Shown here: one piece after another, positions 34,313 through 43,773 of the stretch
Layout: each line of letters starts with the position of its first letter
Position numbering within the stretch: the stretch's first letter is position 1
Source: Paenibacillus silviterrae
Lineage (GTDB): Bacteria > Bacillota > Bacilli > Paenibacillales > NBRC-103111
Direction: 5' to 3'
Assembly (NCBI RefSeq): GCF_030167925.1
Contig: NZ_JASKUT010000002.1
Span: 1,550,001-1,614,000, forward strand
Length of the DNA: 64,000 nt
Made by a program: the position numbers and the translations under genes
Notes under the pieces: model-generated
Databases searched by the model: none
Told to the model about the DNA's origin: nothing
The model's input: only the letters and a program-made list of their open reading frames with translations

Positions 34313-35371
34313 ATGAACAAGGTGAAGATTGCGGTGATCGGAGCCGGCTCCATTTCCGAAATGCATTTGAGATCGTACCAGAATAATCCGCAAGCGGAGC
34401 TTTACGCTATTTGCGACCTGAACGAGGAGCGTGCCCGAACGAAGGCGGAGAAATACGGCATTCCTCGTATCTATACCGATTATCGTGAGCTGCTGACCGA
34501 TTCGGAGATCGATGCCGTCAGCATCTGCACGTGGAATAACAGCCACGCGCCGATCTCTATCGCAGCCCTGGAGGCCGGGAAGCATGTGCTCGTCGAGAAG
34601 CCGCTTTGCAAAACGGTAGACGAAGCCCTCCGCGTCGAAGCGGCGGTCCGAAATTCCGGCAAAACGCTCCAGGTCGGCTTCGTCCGACGGTACGCGGCAA
34701 ATACCGGCATTGTGAGGTCCTTTCTGGACAACGGCGAGCTCGGCGATATTTATTATGCCAAGGCCTCTTGTATCCGCCGTCTGGGGAACCCGGGGGGCTG
34801 GTTCTCGGATATCGAGCGCTCGGGCGGCGGCCCGCTGATCGATCTGGGCGTTCATGTCATTGATTTATGCTGGTACCTGATGGGCCGGCCGAAGGTGAAG
34901 TCGGTTTCGGGCAACACGTACAGGAAGCTCGGCAACCGCGCCAACGTGCGAAATCTTTCCTATTACAAAGCTTCGGATTATGATGCGTCCCATAATGATG
35001 TGGAGGATCTGGCCAATGCGATGATTCGCTTCGAGAACAGCGCCTCCCTGCTTGTGGACGTCAGCTTCACGCTTCATGCGAAGGAAGACGAGATTACCGT
35101 CAAGCTGTTCGGCGACAAAGGCGGCGCCGAGCTGGAGCCTAAGCTCGCTATCGTCACGGAGAAGCACGATACCATCTTGAATCTGACGCCTCAGGTCAAT
35201 AACCTGTCGTTCGATTTTGTCGCCGGATTTCAGGATGAAATCAATCACTTTATCGAGGTGTGCCAAGGGAAGAAAGAAACGCTGTCCCCTGTAGAGGATG
35301 GGGTCGAAATGATGAAAATACTTTGCGGCATCTACGAATCCAGCGAAAGAGGAGAAGAAATTCGATTCTAA
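34313..35371 (+). CDS. Gfo/Idh/MocA-family oxidoreductase
   Basis: A 352-residue NAD(P)-dependent sugar dehydrogenase. It has the Rossmann loop VIGAGSISEMHLRSY, the EKPLCKT motif with the catalytic lysine, and GGGPLIDLGVHVIDLCWYLMG, typical of the second domain. ATG 34313 is preferred over ATG 34298, because GAGGTG lies 8 nt upstream. It sits 28 nt after the FAD oxidoreductase and 13 nt before the secreted hydrolase. Family members oxidise or epimerise sugars and inositols; the actual substrate is probably released by the neighbouring glycoside-hydrolase-like protein. Confidence 0.92.
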   Translation: MNKVKIAVIGAGSISEMHLRSYQNNPQAELYAICDLNEERARTKAEKYGIPRIYTDYRELLTDSEIDAVSICTWNNSHAPISIAALEAGKHVLVEKPLCKTVDEALRVEAAVRNSGKTLQVGFVRRYAANTGIVRSFLDNGELGDIYYAKASCIRRLGNPGGWFSDIERSGGGPLIDLGVHVIDLCWYLMGRPKVKSVSGNTYRKLGNRANVRNLSYYKASDYDASHNDVEDLANAMIRFENSASLLVDVSFTLHAKEDEITVKLFGDKGGAELEPKLAIVTEKHDTILNLTPQVNNLSFDFVAGFQDEINHFIEVCQGKKETLSPVEDGVEMMKILCGIYESSERGEEIRF

Positions 35372-35384
35372 GGAGGAAACGCCG

Positions 35385-38300
35385 TTGAAAACGTCCAAAT
35401 GGTTGAGCTCCGCCCTATTGCTGACCTTGATCGCCTCCCTATGGCCGATGGCCGCGTTTGCGGCGGATACCGGAGCAGGCTCCTACGCTGCCACGGCTCC
35501 CGGTGCCGCCGATTACATTGAGGTGGAAGCCGCTCCGGTTGACATCACCATCGATCCGGAAGGCCCCCGCAAGCAAATCAACTTCGTGGATAAAGACGTA
35601 AGCGCAGTAACGGATTACCTGGCTTTATTTACTGGGGAATATGCGCCGCAAATTACGGTAAGCAAAACCTCCGTCGCTGTTGTCGTCGACATCGCCAGCC
35701 AAGTGACGCGAGTGGTGAATCCGTCCATAAACGGCGGGGTTCCGAACTGGACGGGACCTACCGACCTAGTCATCCCCCAAGGAGGCTACATCCTTGTCGC
35801 TAACGATGACAGCTGGGCCAACAAGACCTACAAGCAGTATCTCGCGAAAAATTTCAAGGTCGGGGATCGGATTAAGCTGCGAAAAAACGGCGAAGTGGTC
35901 CCGATAACGGAATTCATGACGGGACAGGGATTGAAAGCCCGGCTTCGACTGACAAACGATGAATGGTATACGGTAACAAGCCCAAACACGACGGTCTCCG
36001 GAAAGGTGGAAAATAGGGAATCAGGCGCTTCGTATACGGTACGGGTAAACCAAACTGCCGTGCCTTTGCAGGCCGACGGTAGCTTCCAGCTTGCGTTAGG
36101 GCTTGCGGAGGGCGTCAATTACCTGGACGTCGTCGTGTCCAAGAACGGAACGGAAAACGATCGCATGACGCTTGTCGCGTTCTATAAGAAGCCGAGCGGC
36201 AGCTCAAAGGAAGTCGTCCTTTGGGTGGATCAAGGAACGAATATTTTCAAGCTGCAGACTCCTGAGAACGTTCGCGACATGCTTGCGAAAGCCAAGGACG
36301 CCGGTGTTACGGCTATAGCGCTGGATGTCAAAGGTGTAGAAGGCTTCGCCAATTACAAGAAAAACGATTTGACGGGCCGTCCGCACATCTCTCAGATGAC
36401 GGCGCCTACCCGAGCCGGGGCGAATCCAAACCTTGATATGCTGGAGGAGTTCGTCAAATACGGACATCAGCTTGGCCTCAAAATTCACGCAGCGTTCAAT
36501 GTCTTCGCCGAGGGCTCGCCTGCCCACAACGAATACGGGCTGCTGAATCAGCATCTGGATTGGGAAGAACGCGTATTCCGTCCTGAGGACGGAGGACAAA
36601 TCTTGCGGCTGCGTGAAAGTAACTATTTTAAAACAGGCAAATCCCTTGTTGCTTTCGTGAACCCAGCCCATGATGAAGTCAGAGCGTTCCAGCTGAAGAA
36701 TATGGAGGAAGTTATCAAGAACTACGACGTCGACGGCATTGTGCTCGACCGGACTCGTTACGACAACGAAACGGCCGATTTCAGCCCTCAGACCCGCGCG
36801 AAGTTCGAGGCCTTCCTCGCCGCACGAGGCAAACAGCTGACGAACTGGCCTGCCGATATTTTTACTTATGTGAATAATACCCGGCAGTTCGGTCCCCTCA
36901 TCAACGACTGGTGGGAATTCCGATCGCTGACGATCAAAACGTTTACAGATGAAGTCCGTTCGCTTACGAACCGCTATACCACACTGAAAGGAAAGAAAAT
37001 CCATACCTCGGCCTATGTCGGCTCCTGGTTCGAGACGTACTACCTGAACGGAGTCCATTGGGGCAGTCCGAACTTCCGGTACGACAGCCGCTTGAAGTTC
37101 CCGGCGGACAGCCTGTACACCGATACTTACGCGCAGACCGGCTATACCGATAACCTTGATTTTCTTATGATCGGCACGTATCAGACGACGCAAAAAGAGA
37201 TCGAGCGCCACATTACCCTCGGCAATATCGTTACTAATGGGGAAGTTCCGATGTATGCGAGTATTGCCTTGGCCAATATACAGGATCCGCCTTTGCAGCG
37301 TTCTGTTTTTCAAGCCGGATTGTCGCAATCGAACGGGCTGATGCTCTTCGACCTTGCGATGGTCAATTGGCCGGTCGTCAAAGCCTCTCTTCGGAACGTG
37401 GAGTACGTGAAGGATTATCAACTCGGTATGAGCGTACCCGCCAACCAAAATGCATATCTTGAAGGGGATTTGTACAATGTAAGCCGTAATGAGAACAATT
37501 TGAACGTGTATACGGAAGCGTTCGGCCTTACGACCGCTACCAGCACCTTCGGGGTGGAGGCGACCGTCGATGGGACCGGCAAGGTGACCAAGGTCGTCAA
37601 TCAGCAGCAGGCGCTTACCTGGAACTGGGTGAATACTGCTCCCAACAACAGTCCTATTCCGGCAGGCGGCTTCGTGATCTCCGCGCTGGATGCATCCGGC
37701 ATACGAACGAAGCGGCAGCTTGTGGCCCGGACCTACAAAGTCGGGGACGACGTAAGAGCGGCTGTGCTGCGAGGCTACCTGCCTTATGAGAACCTCGAAA
37801 CGCCGTTGAGATCGCTTGAACTGAAGGGCAATGTCGAGGTGCTCGGTCCGGGCACAGCGGAGGTGCGTCTGAACGGGGCACAGGCTGCGCTGCTGGGCAG
37901 CGGAGATTTCAGCGGGACGGTTCCGCTGAACCTTGGCGCCAATACCGTTACGTTCTCCGTTTATGTCGACGGCCGCAAGACGAACGAAAAGAGCGTAACC
38001 ATCACGCGTACCGCCCCTGTCCTTACGGGCATCGAGCTGGATCGTCCCGCATACCGTCTTGTGGCGGGGGATACGCTGAAGACCGTCACTACGGCTGTTT
38101 ATTCGGACGAATCGAGGACGGTGGTGGCGGGCGCGCAGTTCAGCTCCAGCCATCCCGAGGTGGCAACCGTTGCAGCGGATGGAACCGTAACCGCGCTGAA
38201 GGCGGGTACTGCGGTCATCACCGCTTTTTATGAAGGAAAGACCGCCGTTTCGACGGTCACTGTCGTTGAAATGATCGGGCTCGCTTATGACGAGAAGAAG

Positions 38301-38558
38301 CTCCGCTTAGTCGAGGGGCAAGTGCTGCAGGCACCGCTCAAGGCTGCCTACTCGGACGGGGCGACGGAGTATATCACCGTGGGACCGGTTTACACTTCTT
38401 CGCTCGACAAGGTCGCGTCCGTTGCTTCGAATGGCAGTATTACCGCCGTTAAGCCGGGCTCCGCTACGGTATCCGCATCCTACCGGGGCAAGCAGGCGGA
38501 AACCAAGGTCAAGGTGTTCAACAGCCATAAGGAGCTTATGCAGGATAAAGAGGAGTAG
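35385..38558 (+). CDS. Large secreted glycosyl-hydrolase-like protein with Ig-like domains
   Basis: A 1057-residue exported protein. A signal peptide ends near AAFAAD. An N-terminal beta-rich part leads to a TIM-barrel of the GHL10/DUF187 type at about 275-650: VVLWVDQGTNIFKL, AGVTAIALDVKG, HQLGLKIHAAFNVF, VDGIVLDRTRYDN. The last has the Asp expected at the end of a catalytic strand. Two bacterial Ig-like (Big_2) domains close the chain, with the motifs DGTVTALKAGTAVITA and NGSITAVKPGSATVSA. Start TTG 35385 has AAGGAGG 8 nt upstream. It probably acts on a polysaccharide outside the cell and feeds the neighbouring oxidoreductases and importer. Substrate not deduced. Confidence 0.8.
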   Translation: MKTSKWLSSALLLTLIASLWPMAAFAADTGAGSYAATAPGAADYIEVEAAPVDITIDPEGPRKQINFVDKDVSAVTDYLALFTGEYAPQITVSKTSVAVVVDIASQVTRVVNPSINGGVPNWTGPTDLVIPQGGYILVANDDSWANKTYKQYLAKNFKVGDRIKLRKNGEVVPITEFMTGQGLKARLRLTNDEWYTVTSPNTTVSGKVENRESGASYTVRVNQTAVPLQADGSFQLALGLAEGVNYLDVVVSKNGTENDRMTLVAFYKKPSGSSKEVVLWVDQGTNIFKLQTPENVRDMLAKAKDAGVTAIALDVKGVEGFANYKKNDLTGRPHISQMTAPTRAGANPNLDMLEEFVKYGHQLGLKIHAAFNVFAEGSPAHNEYGLLNQHLDWEERVFRPEDGGQILRLRESNYFKTGKSLVAFVNPAHDEVRAFQLKNMEEVIKNYDVDGIVLDRTRYDNETADFSPQTRAKFEAFLAARGKQLTNWPADIFTYVNNTRQFGPLINDWWEFRSLTIKTFTDEVRSLTNRYTTLKGKKIHTSAYVGSWFETYYLNGVHWGSPNFRYDSRLKFPADSLYTDTYAQTGYTDNLDFLMIGTYQTTQKEIERHITLGNIVTNGEVPMYASIALANIQDPPLQRSVFQAGLSQSNGLMLFDLAMVNWPVVKASLRNVEYVKDYQLGMSVPANQNAYLEGDLYNVSRNENNLNVYTEAFGLTTATSTFGVEATVDGTGKVTKVVNQQQALTWNWVNTAPNNSPIPAGGFVISALDASGIRTKRQLVARTYKVGDDVRAAVLRGYLPYENLETPLRSLELKGNVEVLGPGTAEVRLNGAQAALLGSGDFSGTVPLNLGANTVTFSVYVDGRKTNEKSVTITRTAPVLTGIELDRPAYRLVAGDTLKTVTTAVYSDESRTVVAGAQFSSSHPEVATVAADGTVTALKAGTAVITAFYEGKTAVSTVTVVEMIGLAYDEKKLRLVEGQVLQAPLKAAYSDGATEYITVGPVYTSSLDKVASVASNGSITAVKPGSATVSASYRGKQAETKVKVFNSHKELMQDKEE

Positions 38559-38588
38559 TTGCGGGAAAAGTGCAGTCACTTTGGGGCC

Positions 38589-38627
38589 TAATGGCAAATG
38601 TGCCACTATACGCACATCTGCCATTAG
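38589..38627 (+). other. Long hairpin after the secreted hydrolase gene
   Basis: CTAATGGCAAATGTGC and GCACATCTGCCATTAG pair with a single mismatch around a short loop, about 30 nt past the stop. There is no T-run, so it is not a clear terminator, but it could protect the 3' end of the mRNA. Its right arm is the first unit of the tandem repeat that follows, and its left arm is an inverted copy of the same sequence. Confidence 0.65.
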
Positions 38628-39243
38628 ACGGGCCCTGCTGCACCGAAAACCCGCCGGCACTTCCGCCTAATCGCACATTTGCCATTGCACGCACCATTCC
38701 CGGCCTTTTGGTAACCTGTAATCGCACATCTGCCATTAGACAGGCCCTGCTGCACCAAAAACCCGCCGGCATTTCCGCCTAATCGCACATTTGCTACTAC
38801 TCGCACCATTCTCGGCCTTTTGACACCTGTAATCGCACACCTGCCATTAGACGGCCCTGCTGCACCGAAATTCGGCCGGCACTTCCGCCTAATCGCACAT
38901 TTGCCACTAATCGCACCATTCTCGGCCTTTTGATCACGTGTAATCGCACACCTGCCATTAGACGGCCCTGCTGCACCGAAATTCGGCCGGCACTTCCGCC
39001 TAATCGCATATTTACCACTAATCGCACCATTCTCGGCCTTTTGACACCTGTAATCGCATATTTGCCATTAGCAAGGCACTACTGTACCGAAATCCGGCCA
39101 TCACTTCCGCCTAATCGCACATTTGCCATTACACGCACCATTCTTGGACTATTGACCACCCGTAATCGCACATCTGCCATTAGACGGGCCCTGCTGCACC
39201 GAAAACCCGCCGGCACTTCCGCCTAATCGCACATCTGCCATTA
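38608..39243. repeat. Tandem repeat, 111-bp period with two half-units
   Basis: The decamer TAATCGCACA or a close variant begins at 38608, 38668, 38719, 38780, 38830, 38890, 38941, 39001, 39051, 39112, 39163 and 39224. Gaps alternate 50-51 and 60-61 bp, giving a 111-bp super-unit present about 5.7 times. Each half-unit starts with an imperfect dyad, TAATCGCA N4 TGCCATTA, and is followed by a GC-rich filler that is itself conserved between alternate copies. Short reading frames through it on both strands are repeat-coded and not credible genes. It fills the space between two convergent genes; no other feature is seen there. Confidence 0.93.
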
Positions 39244-39280
39244 ACCTGGCCCCTCCGATCGCCCCCCGGCTCAAATGGCA

Positions 39281-39325
39281 AAAAAGCATCCGGAACCTTC
39301 CTGAAGGAAGACTTCGGATGCTTTT
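39281..39325 (-). terminator. Terminator between convergent genes
   Basis: On the minus strand GCATCCGAAG pairs with CTTCCGGATGC-like sequence across an inner GGAAG/CTTCC hairpin, followed by six Ts. It directly follows the stop at 39327. The plus-strand tail is CTTTTCC, so some bidirectional action is possible. Confidence 0.82.
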
Positions 39326-39326
39326 C

Positions 39327-40172
39327 CTACTTACTTGCCGGCAGCGTCAACCATTGCTGCGGCGTCTTCATTGCTTTTAAGCCATACTCCAGAATCGTAG
39401 CAATGGCTATCGTCTCCGCTTGTGGAACCACGGGCTCCCTCGAATCGAAGAACCCAACAAGGCTGCGGACGAAAGCACCGAAAAAATCCGACTCCACCGT
39501 CAGCTCCTTGGTTGCCCCCGATTCATAGCTAAGCGACATTCGAAACGGGCAATCACCTCCGGGCAGGGTAACTGCCGCTTGGCGACCGTCCGCATACCCG
39601 ATCAGCAGCTCCGGTGCATTCTCCGTTCCCATCCACATCACCCTGCTCACCTCCGTCCCCATCAGCGAAACGATCGGCTCGACCTGGTGGATCGCATAGT
39701 TGTCAAATTTGCCCGGACCTGCACTATAGATCGACTCAATCCCCAGTCTATCCGCCTCGGTAAACTCCGAAGCAAACCGCAGCGCCGAGCTCGAGTACAT
39801 CGGCGTCCCGTGCTTGCCGGCCAGCTCGAACATCCGCACAGCCGCCGCCCGGTCGGGCGCGAACGTTTTATCGATGTAAGTGGGCTTGCCCGATTGAAGC
39901 GGGAGCTGCGACAGCTCCTCATGATACTCCGGATGATCCGGAGACAGAACGATCAAATAGTCGCTCTGCTCCACGACGGCCGCAATCGAATCCAGAAGCC
40001 GGATGCCCTTCCGCTTACACCACTCTTCGTTACTGAGCTTTCCTTCCGTATCGGCTCGCCCGTAGGCATAAGCCACCTTCATCCGGCCCTCCGTAGCCTG
40101 CTCTATCCAACCCGGATATTTCTCCGCGTGCCATTCGTCCAAATAATTGTCAATAAATCCGATCTTCTTCAC
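39327..40172 (-). CDS. Gfo/Idh/MocA-like oxidoreductase, short form
   Basis: A 281-residue protein with a Gfo-type N-terminal fold: MKKIGFIDNYLDEWHAEKYPGW, DYLIVLSPDHPEYHEELS and the lysine motif GKPTYIDKTFAP in place of EKP. It then has FDNYAIHQVEPIVSLMG in the second domain, where the catalytic-type His is kept. It lacks the usual glycine-rich GxGxxG loop, so NAD binding may be altered. The start is GTG 40172, with GGAGG 9 nt upstream. It is the last gene of the lplBCA-type operon and is probably a sugar oxidoreductase or a non-redox relative. Confidence 0.72.
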   Translation of the reverse strand: MKKIGFIDNYLDEWHAEKYPGWIEQATEGRMKVAYAYGRADTEGKLSNEEWCKRKGIRLLDSIAAVVEQSDYLIVLSPDHPEYHEELSQLPLQSGKPTYIDKTFAPDRAAAVRMFELAGKHGTPMYSSSALRFASEFTEADRLGIESIYSAGPGKFDNYAIHQVEPIVSLMGTEVSRVMWMGTENAPELLIGYADGRQAAVTLPGGDCPFRMSLSYESGATKELTVESDFFGAFVRSLVGFFDSREPVVPQAETIAIATILEYGLKAMKTPQQWLTLPASK

Positions 40173-40200
40173 CGCTCTCTCTCCCTCCGAAAGATAAACA

Positions 40201-40222
40201 CCCTGCGGTGGAAGCCGCAGGG
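40201..40222 (-). other. Intercistronic stem-loop after the binding-protein gene
   Basis: CCCTGCGG and CCGCAGGG form a perfect 8-bp stem around six bases, between the binding-protein stop and the next start. The tail is not T-rich enough for efficient termination. Such hairpins often stabilise the abundant upstream mRNA of binding-protein genes. Confidence 0.7.
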
Positions 40223-40229
40223 AACAAAC

Positions 40230-41759
40230 CTATTTCTTATTAGCGGCATACCACTCGTTGGCAGACTTCGTCATTTCGTCTCCGCCCTCCGCTTTCCACT
40301 GAGCCAAAAACTTGTCGTAGTTTTCGAGCGGCTCCGAGCCGGTAATGTACTTCAGGAACGTATCCTCCATCAGCTTCTGCAGCTTCTGGTTGTACTTGCC
40401 GATCGCTTCCAGCGGAGGTGCAAAAGCAAGCGGGTCGACGACAACATTGCCCTTGGCGGCTTCCTGGTTTTTGTTGAAGGCATCCGTCAGGATAGGGTCC
40501 TTCCGAACGCGCGCCTGCCAGTAAATCGGGTAGTTTTTCTCATCCACGCCTGTGAGGAAGGTGGAAGCGTTGTTATACTGATCGTTAAAGATAGGAAGAA
40601 TCGGGAAGTAGTTGCCGTTCTCTACCTTGTGGTGCACACCTTCCTTCCCGATAGTCGCTTCCTTGTGAATTTCCTTATCCAGCTTCAGGTCGAGGTATTT
40701 AATAATCTCTTCCTTGTTCTCGGCCCATTTCGGAATGCCCACGTAATAGCTGATGCCCGCGGTTCCCATCACCTGCACCTTGCCGTCATCCCCCTTCAGG
40801 TAAGGCAGGCTGGCGATTTTGGCGTTCGGCGTATTTTTCAAAAGCGCATTCTGCACCGTAGGCGCATTGAAGTAACCGTTCGAGATGATGGCCGCCTTGC
40901 CGCTCGTAAAGTTCTCGATCACCTTGTTGGCTTGATTGAGGGACCACTCCTGGTCGATCAGCTTCTCGGTGTAAAGCTTCTTCATGAACTCCAAATACTT
41001 CTTCATGTTCGGGTTCTCGACGGCATTCACAAGCTTGCCGTTCACGTCCTGCCAGCCTGTCGTTGCGGTCGACTGCACCATCGTAAGTCCGAAGGTCGGC
41101 AATAGTTCCGGAACGAGCGGAGTTTTGCCGCCCGATAGCGCCATGACGTTCTTCTTCTCCTTCAGCGTTTTCATCACGTTATACAATTCGTCACGGGTTG
41201 TAGGGGCCTTCAGTCCGAGCTCATCCATCCAATCCTGGCGAACGATCAGCGCGGTATTCACGACGGTACCCGACCCGGTCTGCGGGATGCCGAATATTTT
41301 GCCGTTCAGCTTCGCGCCGTTCCAGGAGTTTTGGGAAATCACATTCTTCATGTTCGTCCCGTACTTGTTGACCAGCTCGTCAATCGGCTCCAACGCACCG
41401 GATGCGGCCAGCTTGGAGTATTGAGGGGCGGAGAGCAGCATAAAGGCGTATTTTTCCTTATTGGCCATCAGCAGGTTCAGCTTATCGTCCGGGTTCTCGA
41501 CGGGCAGCATGTCGTAGGTGACCTTGTAGCCGGTTTTCTCGTTCAACAGCTTCGCGACAACCTCGTTATTCGGGTCGAATCGACCGTACTGCAGCAGCGC
41601 CTTGAATTCCGGTTTGGGTTTATTCGCGTCTCCCTGTGCCGTAGGTGCCGGAGTCGTTCCTTGCGGCTTCGTATTGTCAACCTTCTCACCCCCGTTGCAG
41701 GCGGCAGCCAGCGCCGCCAAAGTCGTGATGGAGAGAACCGTTAATCCTTTTTTGAGCAT
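40230..41759 (-). CDS. LplA-like solute-binding lipoprotein
   Basis: A 509-residue lipoprotein. The lipobox LAAAC gives Cys22, then a Pro/Lys-rich linker. Family signatures include YGRFDPNNEVVAKLLNEKTGYKV, TALIVRQDWMDELGLKAP and PLENYDKFLAQWKAEGGDEM at the end. ATG 41759 is chosen because GGGAGG lies 7 nt upstream; the frame extends upstream without a good site. It follows its two permeases in the usual lplB-lplC-lplA order and binds an unknown oligosaccharide outside the cell. Confidence 0.9.
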   Translation of the reverse strand: MLKKGLTVLSITTLAALAAACNGGEKVDNTKPQGTTPAPTAQGDANKPKPEFKALLQYGRFDPNNEVVAKLLNEKTGYKVTYDMLPVENPDDKLNLLMANKEKYAFMLLSAPQYSKLAASGALEPIDELVNKYGTNMKNVISQNSWNGAKLNGKIFGIPQTGSGTVVNTALIVRQDWMDELGLKAPTTRDELYNVMKTLKEKKNVMALSGGKTPLVPELLPTFGLTMVQSTATTGWQDVNGKLVNAVENPNMKKYLEFMKKLYTEKLIDQEWSLNQANKVIENFTSGKAAIISNGYFNAPTVQNALLKNTPNAKIASLPYLKGDDGKVQVMGTAGISYYVGIPKWAENKEEIIKYLDLKLDKEIHKEATIGKEGVHHKVENGNYFPILPIFNDQYNNASTFLTGVDEKNYPIYWQARVRKDPILTDAFNKNQEAAKGNVVVDPLAFAPPLEAIGKYNQKLQKLMEDTFLKYITGSEPLENYDKFLAQWKAEGGDEMTKSANEWYAANKK

Positions 41760-41865
41760 GGATGAACCTCCCTTTTCATTCTCATTCGAAGAATTGGAAA
41801 CCCTATTACACGAACCCTCCTCAACTCCGTACACCACCACCCTTCAAGATCCCCATGAGAATTCT

Positions 41866-42786
41866 TCAGCCTTTAACAGAGCCGACCAGTACGCCTTTCA
41901 CGAAATATTTTTGCAGAAAAGGATATACGAGGATGATCGGCAGCGTCGCCAAAATGATGGATGCCGCCTGAATCGACTGGGGCGAAACGTTGAGCGAAGC
42001 GTCGACATTGGTCCGCAGAAAGGCGTCGGTCGATGTGACGAACAGCTCCTTGAGATACAGCTGCAGCGGCTTCAACTCGGCCGAATTGATATAGATGAGC
42101 GACGTAAAATAATCGTTCCAGAACGTAACGGCGTAAAATAAAGCGATGGTCGCCAGCACCGGCAGCGATAATGGCAGAATGATGCGTGCCAGAATGGTCA
42201 TGTTTCCGGCTCCGTCGATTTTGGCCGATTCCTCCAAACTGTCGGGCAGCTCCTCGAAATAGCTTTTAATAATTAGCATGTTATAGACATTGATCATAAA
42301 CGGAAGGAAAAGCACGGGAAGCTTGTCGATCAAGGCAAGCTTATGCATTAGCAGGTAAGTCGGGATCAATCCGCCGCTGAACAGCATCGTGAACAAGTAC
42401 ATCAAGATGAAAAGCTTGCGCCCGCGCAGTCTTGGCTTGGAAAGCGGATAGGCGGCCAAGGTCGTCATGAACAGCGAGAGCAGCGAACCGACCAGCGTTA
42501 CCGTTACGGATACCATAAAGGCATTCAGAAAGAGCGAGTTACTCGCCACATAACGATAAGTCCCGAGCTGAAAGTCGATCGGATATAATGTGACCATGCC
42601 CGAGACAACCGCCGCTTCGCTGCTGAGCGATTTGGCAATCAGATTGATAAACGGGAAGATGGTGGAAAGTCCTAACAGGATAAAAAACAAATGATTCACA
42701 ATAGCGAATACGGTTTCGCCGGGGGACGCTTTAATAGCTCTTGGTCCTCTGACGGCCGCAGCTTTCACGGTGCCGCTTGTCTTCAT
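41866..42786 (-). CDS. LplC-like sugar ABC permease
   Basis: A 306-residue permease with six predicted helices, the EAA loop EESAKIDGAGNMTILARIILPLS and the family end PFLQKYFVKGVLVGSVKG. The ribosome site AAGGAG is 8 nt before the ATG. It forms the channel with the LplB-like protein encoded just upstream. No ATPase gene is nearby, as is usual for this family. Confidence 0.93.
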   Translation of the reverse strand: MKTSGTVKAAAVRGPRAIKASPGETVFAIVNHLFFILLGLSTIFPFINLIAKSLSSEAAVVSGMVTLYPIDFQLGTYRYVASNSLFLNAFMVSVTVTLVGSLLSLFMTTLAAYPLSKPRLRGRKLFILMYLFTMLFSGGLIPTYLLMHKLALIDKLPVLFLPFMINVYNMLIIKSYFEELPDSLEESAKIDGAGNMTILARIILPLSLPVLATIALFYAVTFWNDYFTSLIYINSAELKPLQLYLKELFVTSTDAFLRTNVDASLNVSPQSIQAASIILATLPIILVYPFLQKYFVKGVLVGSVKG

Positions 42787-42811
42787 GTCGGTTTCTCCTT
42801 CCCTTCCCGTT

Positions 42812-43735
42812 CTACCAGATCCCTCTGCCGAAAAATTTCCGGGCCAAGCGGTTGCCTGAAATGATCAGAATGAACGCAACGACGGATTCGAAAACACCTA
42901 CCGCGGTAGAGAAGCTGTAATCCTGTTCGCCCAGTCCGATCCGGTATACATAGGTGCCGATCACATCGGCTACGTTGTAAACACTGGGGTTGTACATGAC
43001 AAGAATTTGTTCCGTGCCTGCCTCCAGCACATAGCCGAGGCGAAGGATGAACATAAGCAGAATAACCGGGGTCAAGCCGGGCAGTGTGATATGCACCACC
43101 TGCTTCCATTTGCTTGCGCCGTCGATCTTAGCCGCCTCATACAGTCCCGGATCGATGCTTGCCAATGCCGCCAGATAGATGATCGTATTCCAGCCGACTT
43201 CCTTCCATCCCGCCGAAGCGACGAGAACGGAACGAAAGATGTCGCTGTCCAGGAAAAAGCGGATCGGTTCACCGCCCATGGCGACGATCATTTTGTTGAC
43301 AATGCCGCCGTTTGTGGATAACAGGTCGATGAATAAGCCGCTGACAATAACCCAAGACAGAAAGTGAGGCAAATAAATGACGGTTTGCACGCTTCGCTTG
43401 AACGCCATATGCTTCAGCTCATTCAGCAGGATCGCGATCACGATCGGGAGGGGAAAAAGAAAGACGATTTTGTACACGGAAATAAGTAAGGTGTTCTGAA
43501 ATACCTGCAAAAAGCTGGCGGACGCGAACAGCTTCTCGAAATGCTTCCAACCCACCCATGGGCTTGCAGCCATGCCGTCGAAAATATTAAAATCCTTAAA
43601 AGCAATAATAATTCCGTACATCGGCGTATATTTAAACAGCAGCAGGAACGCAATGCCCGGAATAAGCGCCAGATACAAATCCCAATCCTTCCTGATATCG
43701 ATCCACAGTCTTCTTGTATAGCTTCTACCTCCCAT
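42812..43735 (-). CDS. LplB-like sugar ABC permease
   Basis: A 307-residue permease. It has the characteristic N-terminal RKDWDLYLALIPGIAFLLLFKYTPMYG and the EAA loop EAAKIDGASKWKQVVHITLPGL, and ends NRLARKFFGRGIW. It is the first gene of the four-gene minus-strand operon (LplB, LplC, LplA, Gfo-like). The promoter at 43774-43837 carries the operator shared with the FAD-oxidoreductase operon. Confidence 0.93.
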   Translation of the reverse strand: MGGRSYTRRLWIDIRKDWDLYLALIPGIAFLLLFKYTPMYGIIIAFKDFNIFDGMAASPWVGWKHFEKLFASASFLQVFQNTLLISVYKIVFLFPLPIVIAILLNELKHMAFKRSVQTVIYLPHFLSWVIVSGLFIDLLSTNGGIVNKMIVAMGGEPIRFFLDSDIFRSVLVASAGWKEVGWNTIIYLAALASIDPGLYEAAKIDGASKWKQVVHITLPGLTPVILLMFILRLGYVLEAGTEQILVMYNPSVYNVADVIGTYVYRIGLGEQDYSFSTAVGVFESVVAFILIISGNRLARKFFGRGIW

Positions 43736-43773
43736 GGGGCCCCTCTCCTTCCTGATTCTTTATGGTTACATCC

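Noticed and set aside
36204-38153. Long minus-strand open frame (649 codons) inside the secreted hydrolase gene
   Set aside because: It is the antisense shadow of a gene with a signal peptide, ribosome site and recognisable domains; its translation is rich in Arg and His with no domain.
38422-39226. Several short open frames on both strands in the repeat region
   Set aside because: Their translations are the repeat read in different frames, without ribosome sites.
38608-39243. CRISPR array
   Set aside because: The units are regular, but the sequences between them are also repeated in alternate copies, and no cas gene is near; it is a tandem repeat.
39420-41105. Long plus-strand open frame (561 codons)
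   Set aside because: Runs antisense across two well-supported minus-strand genes and has no ribosome site or recognisable motif.
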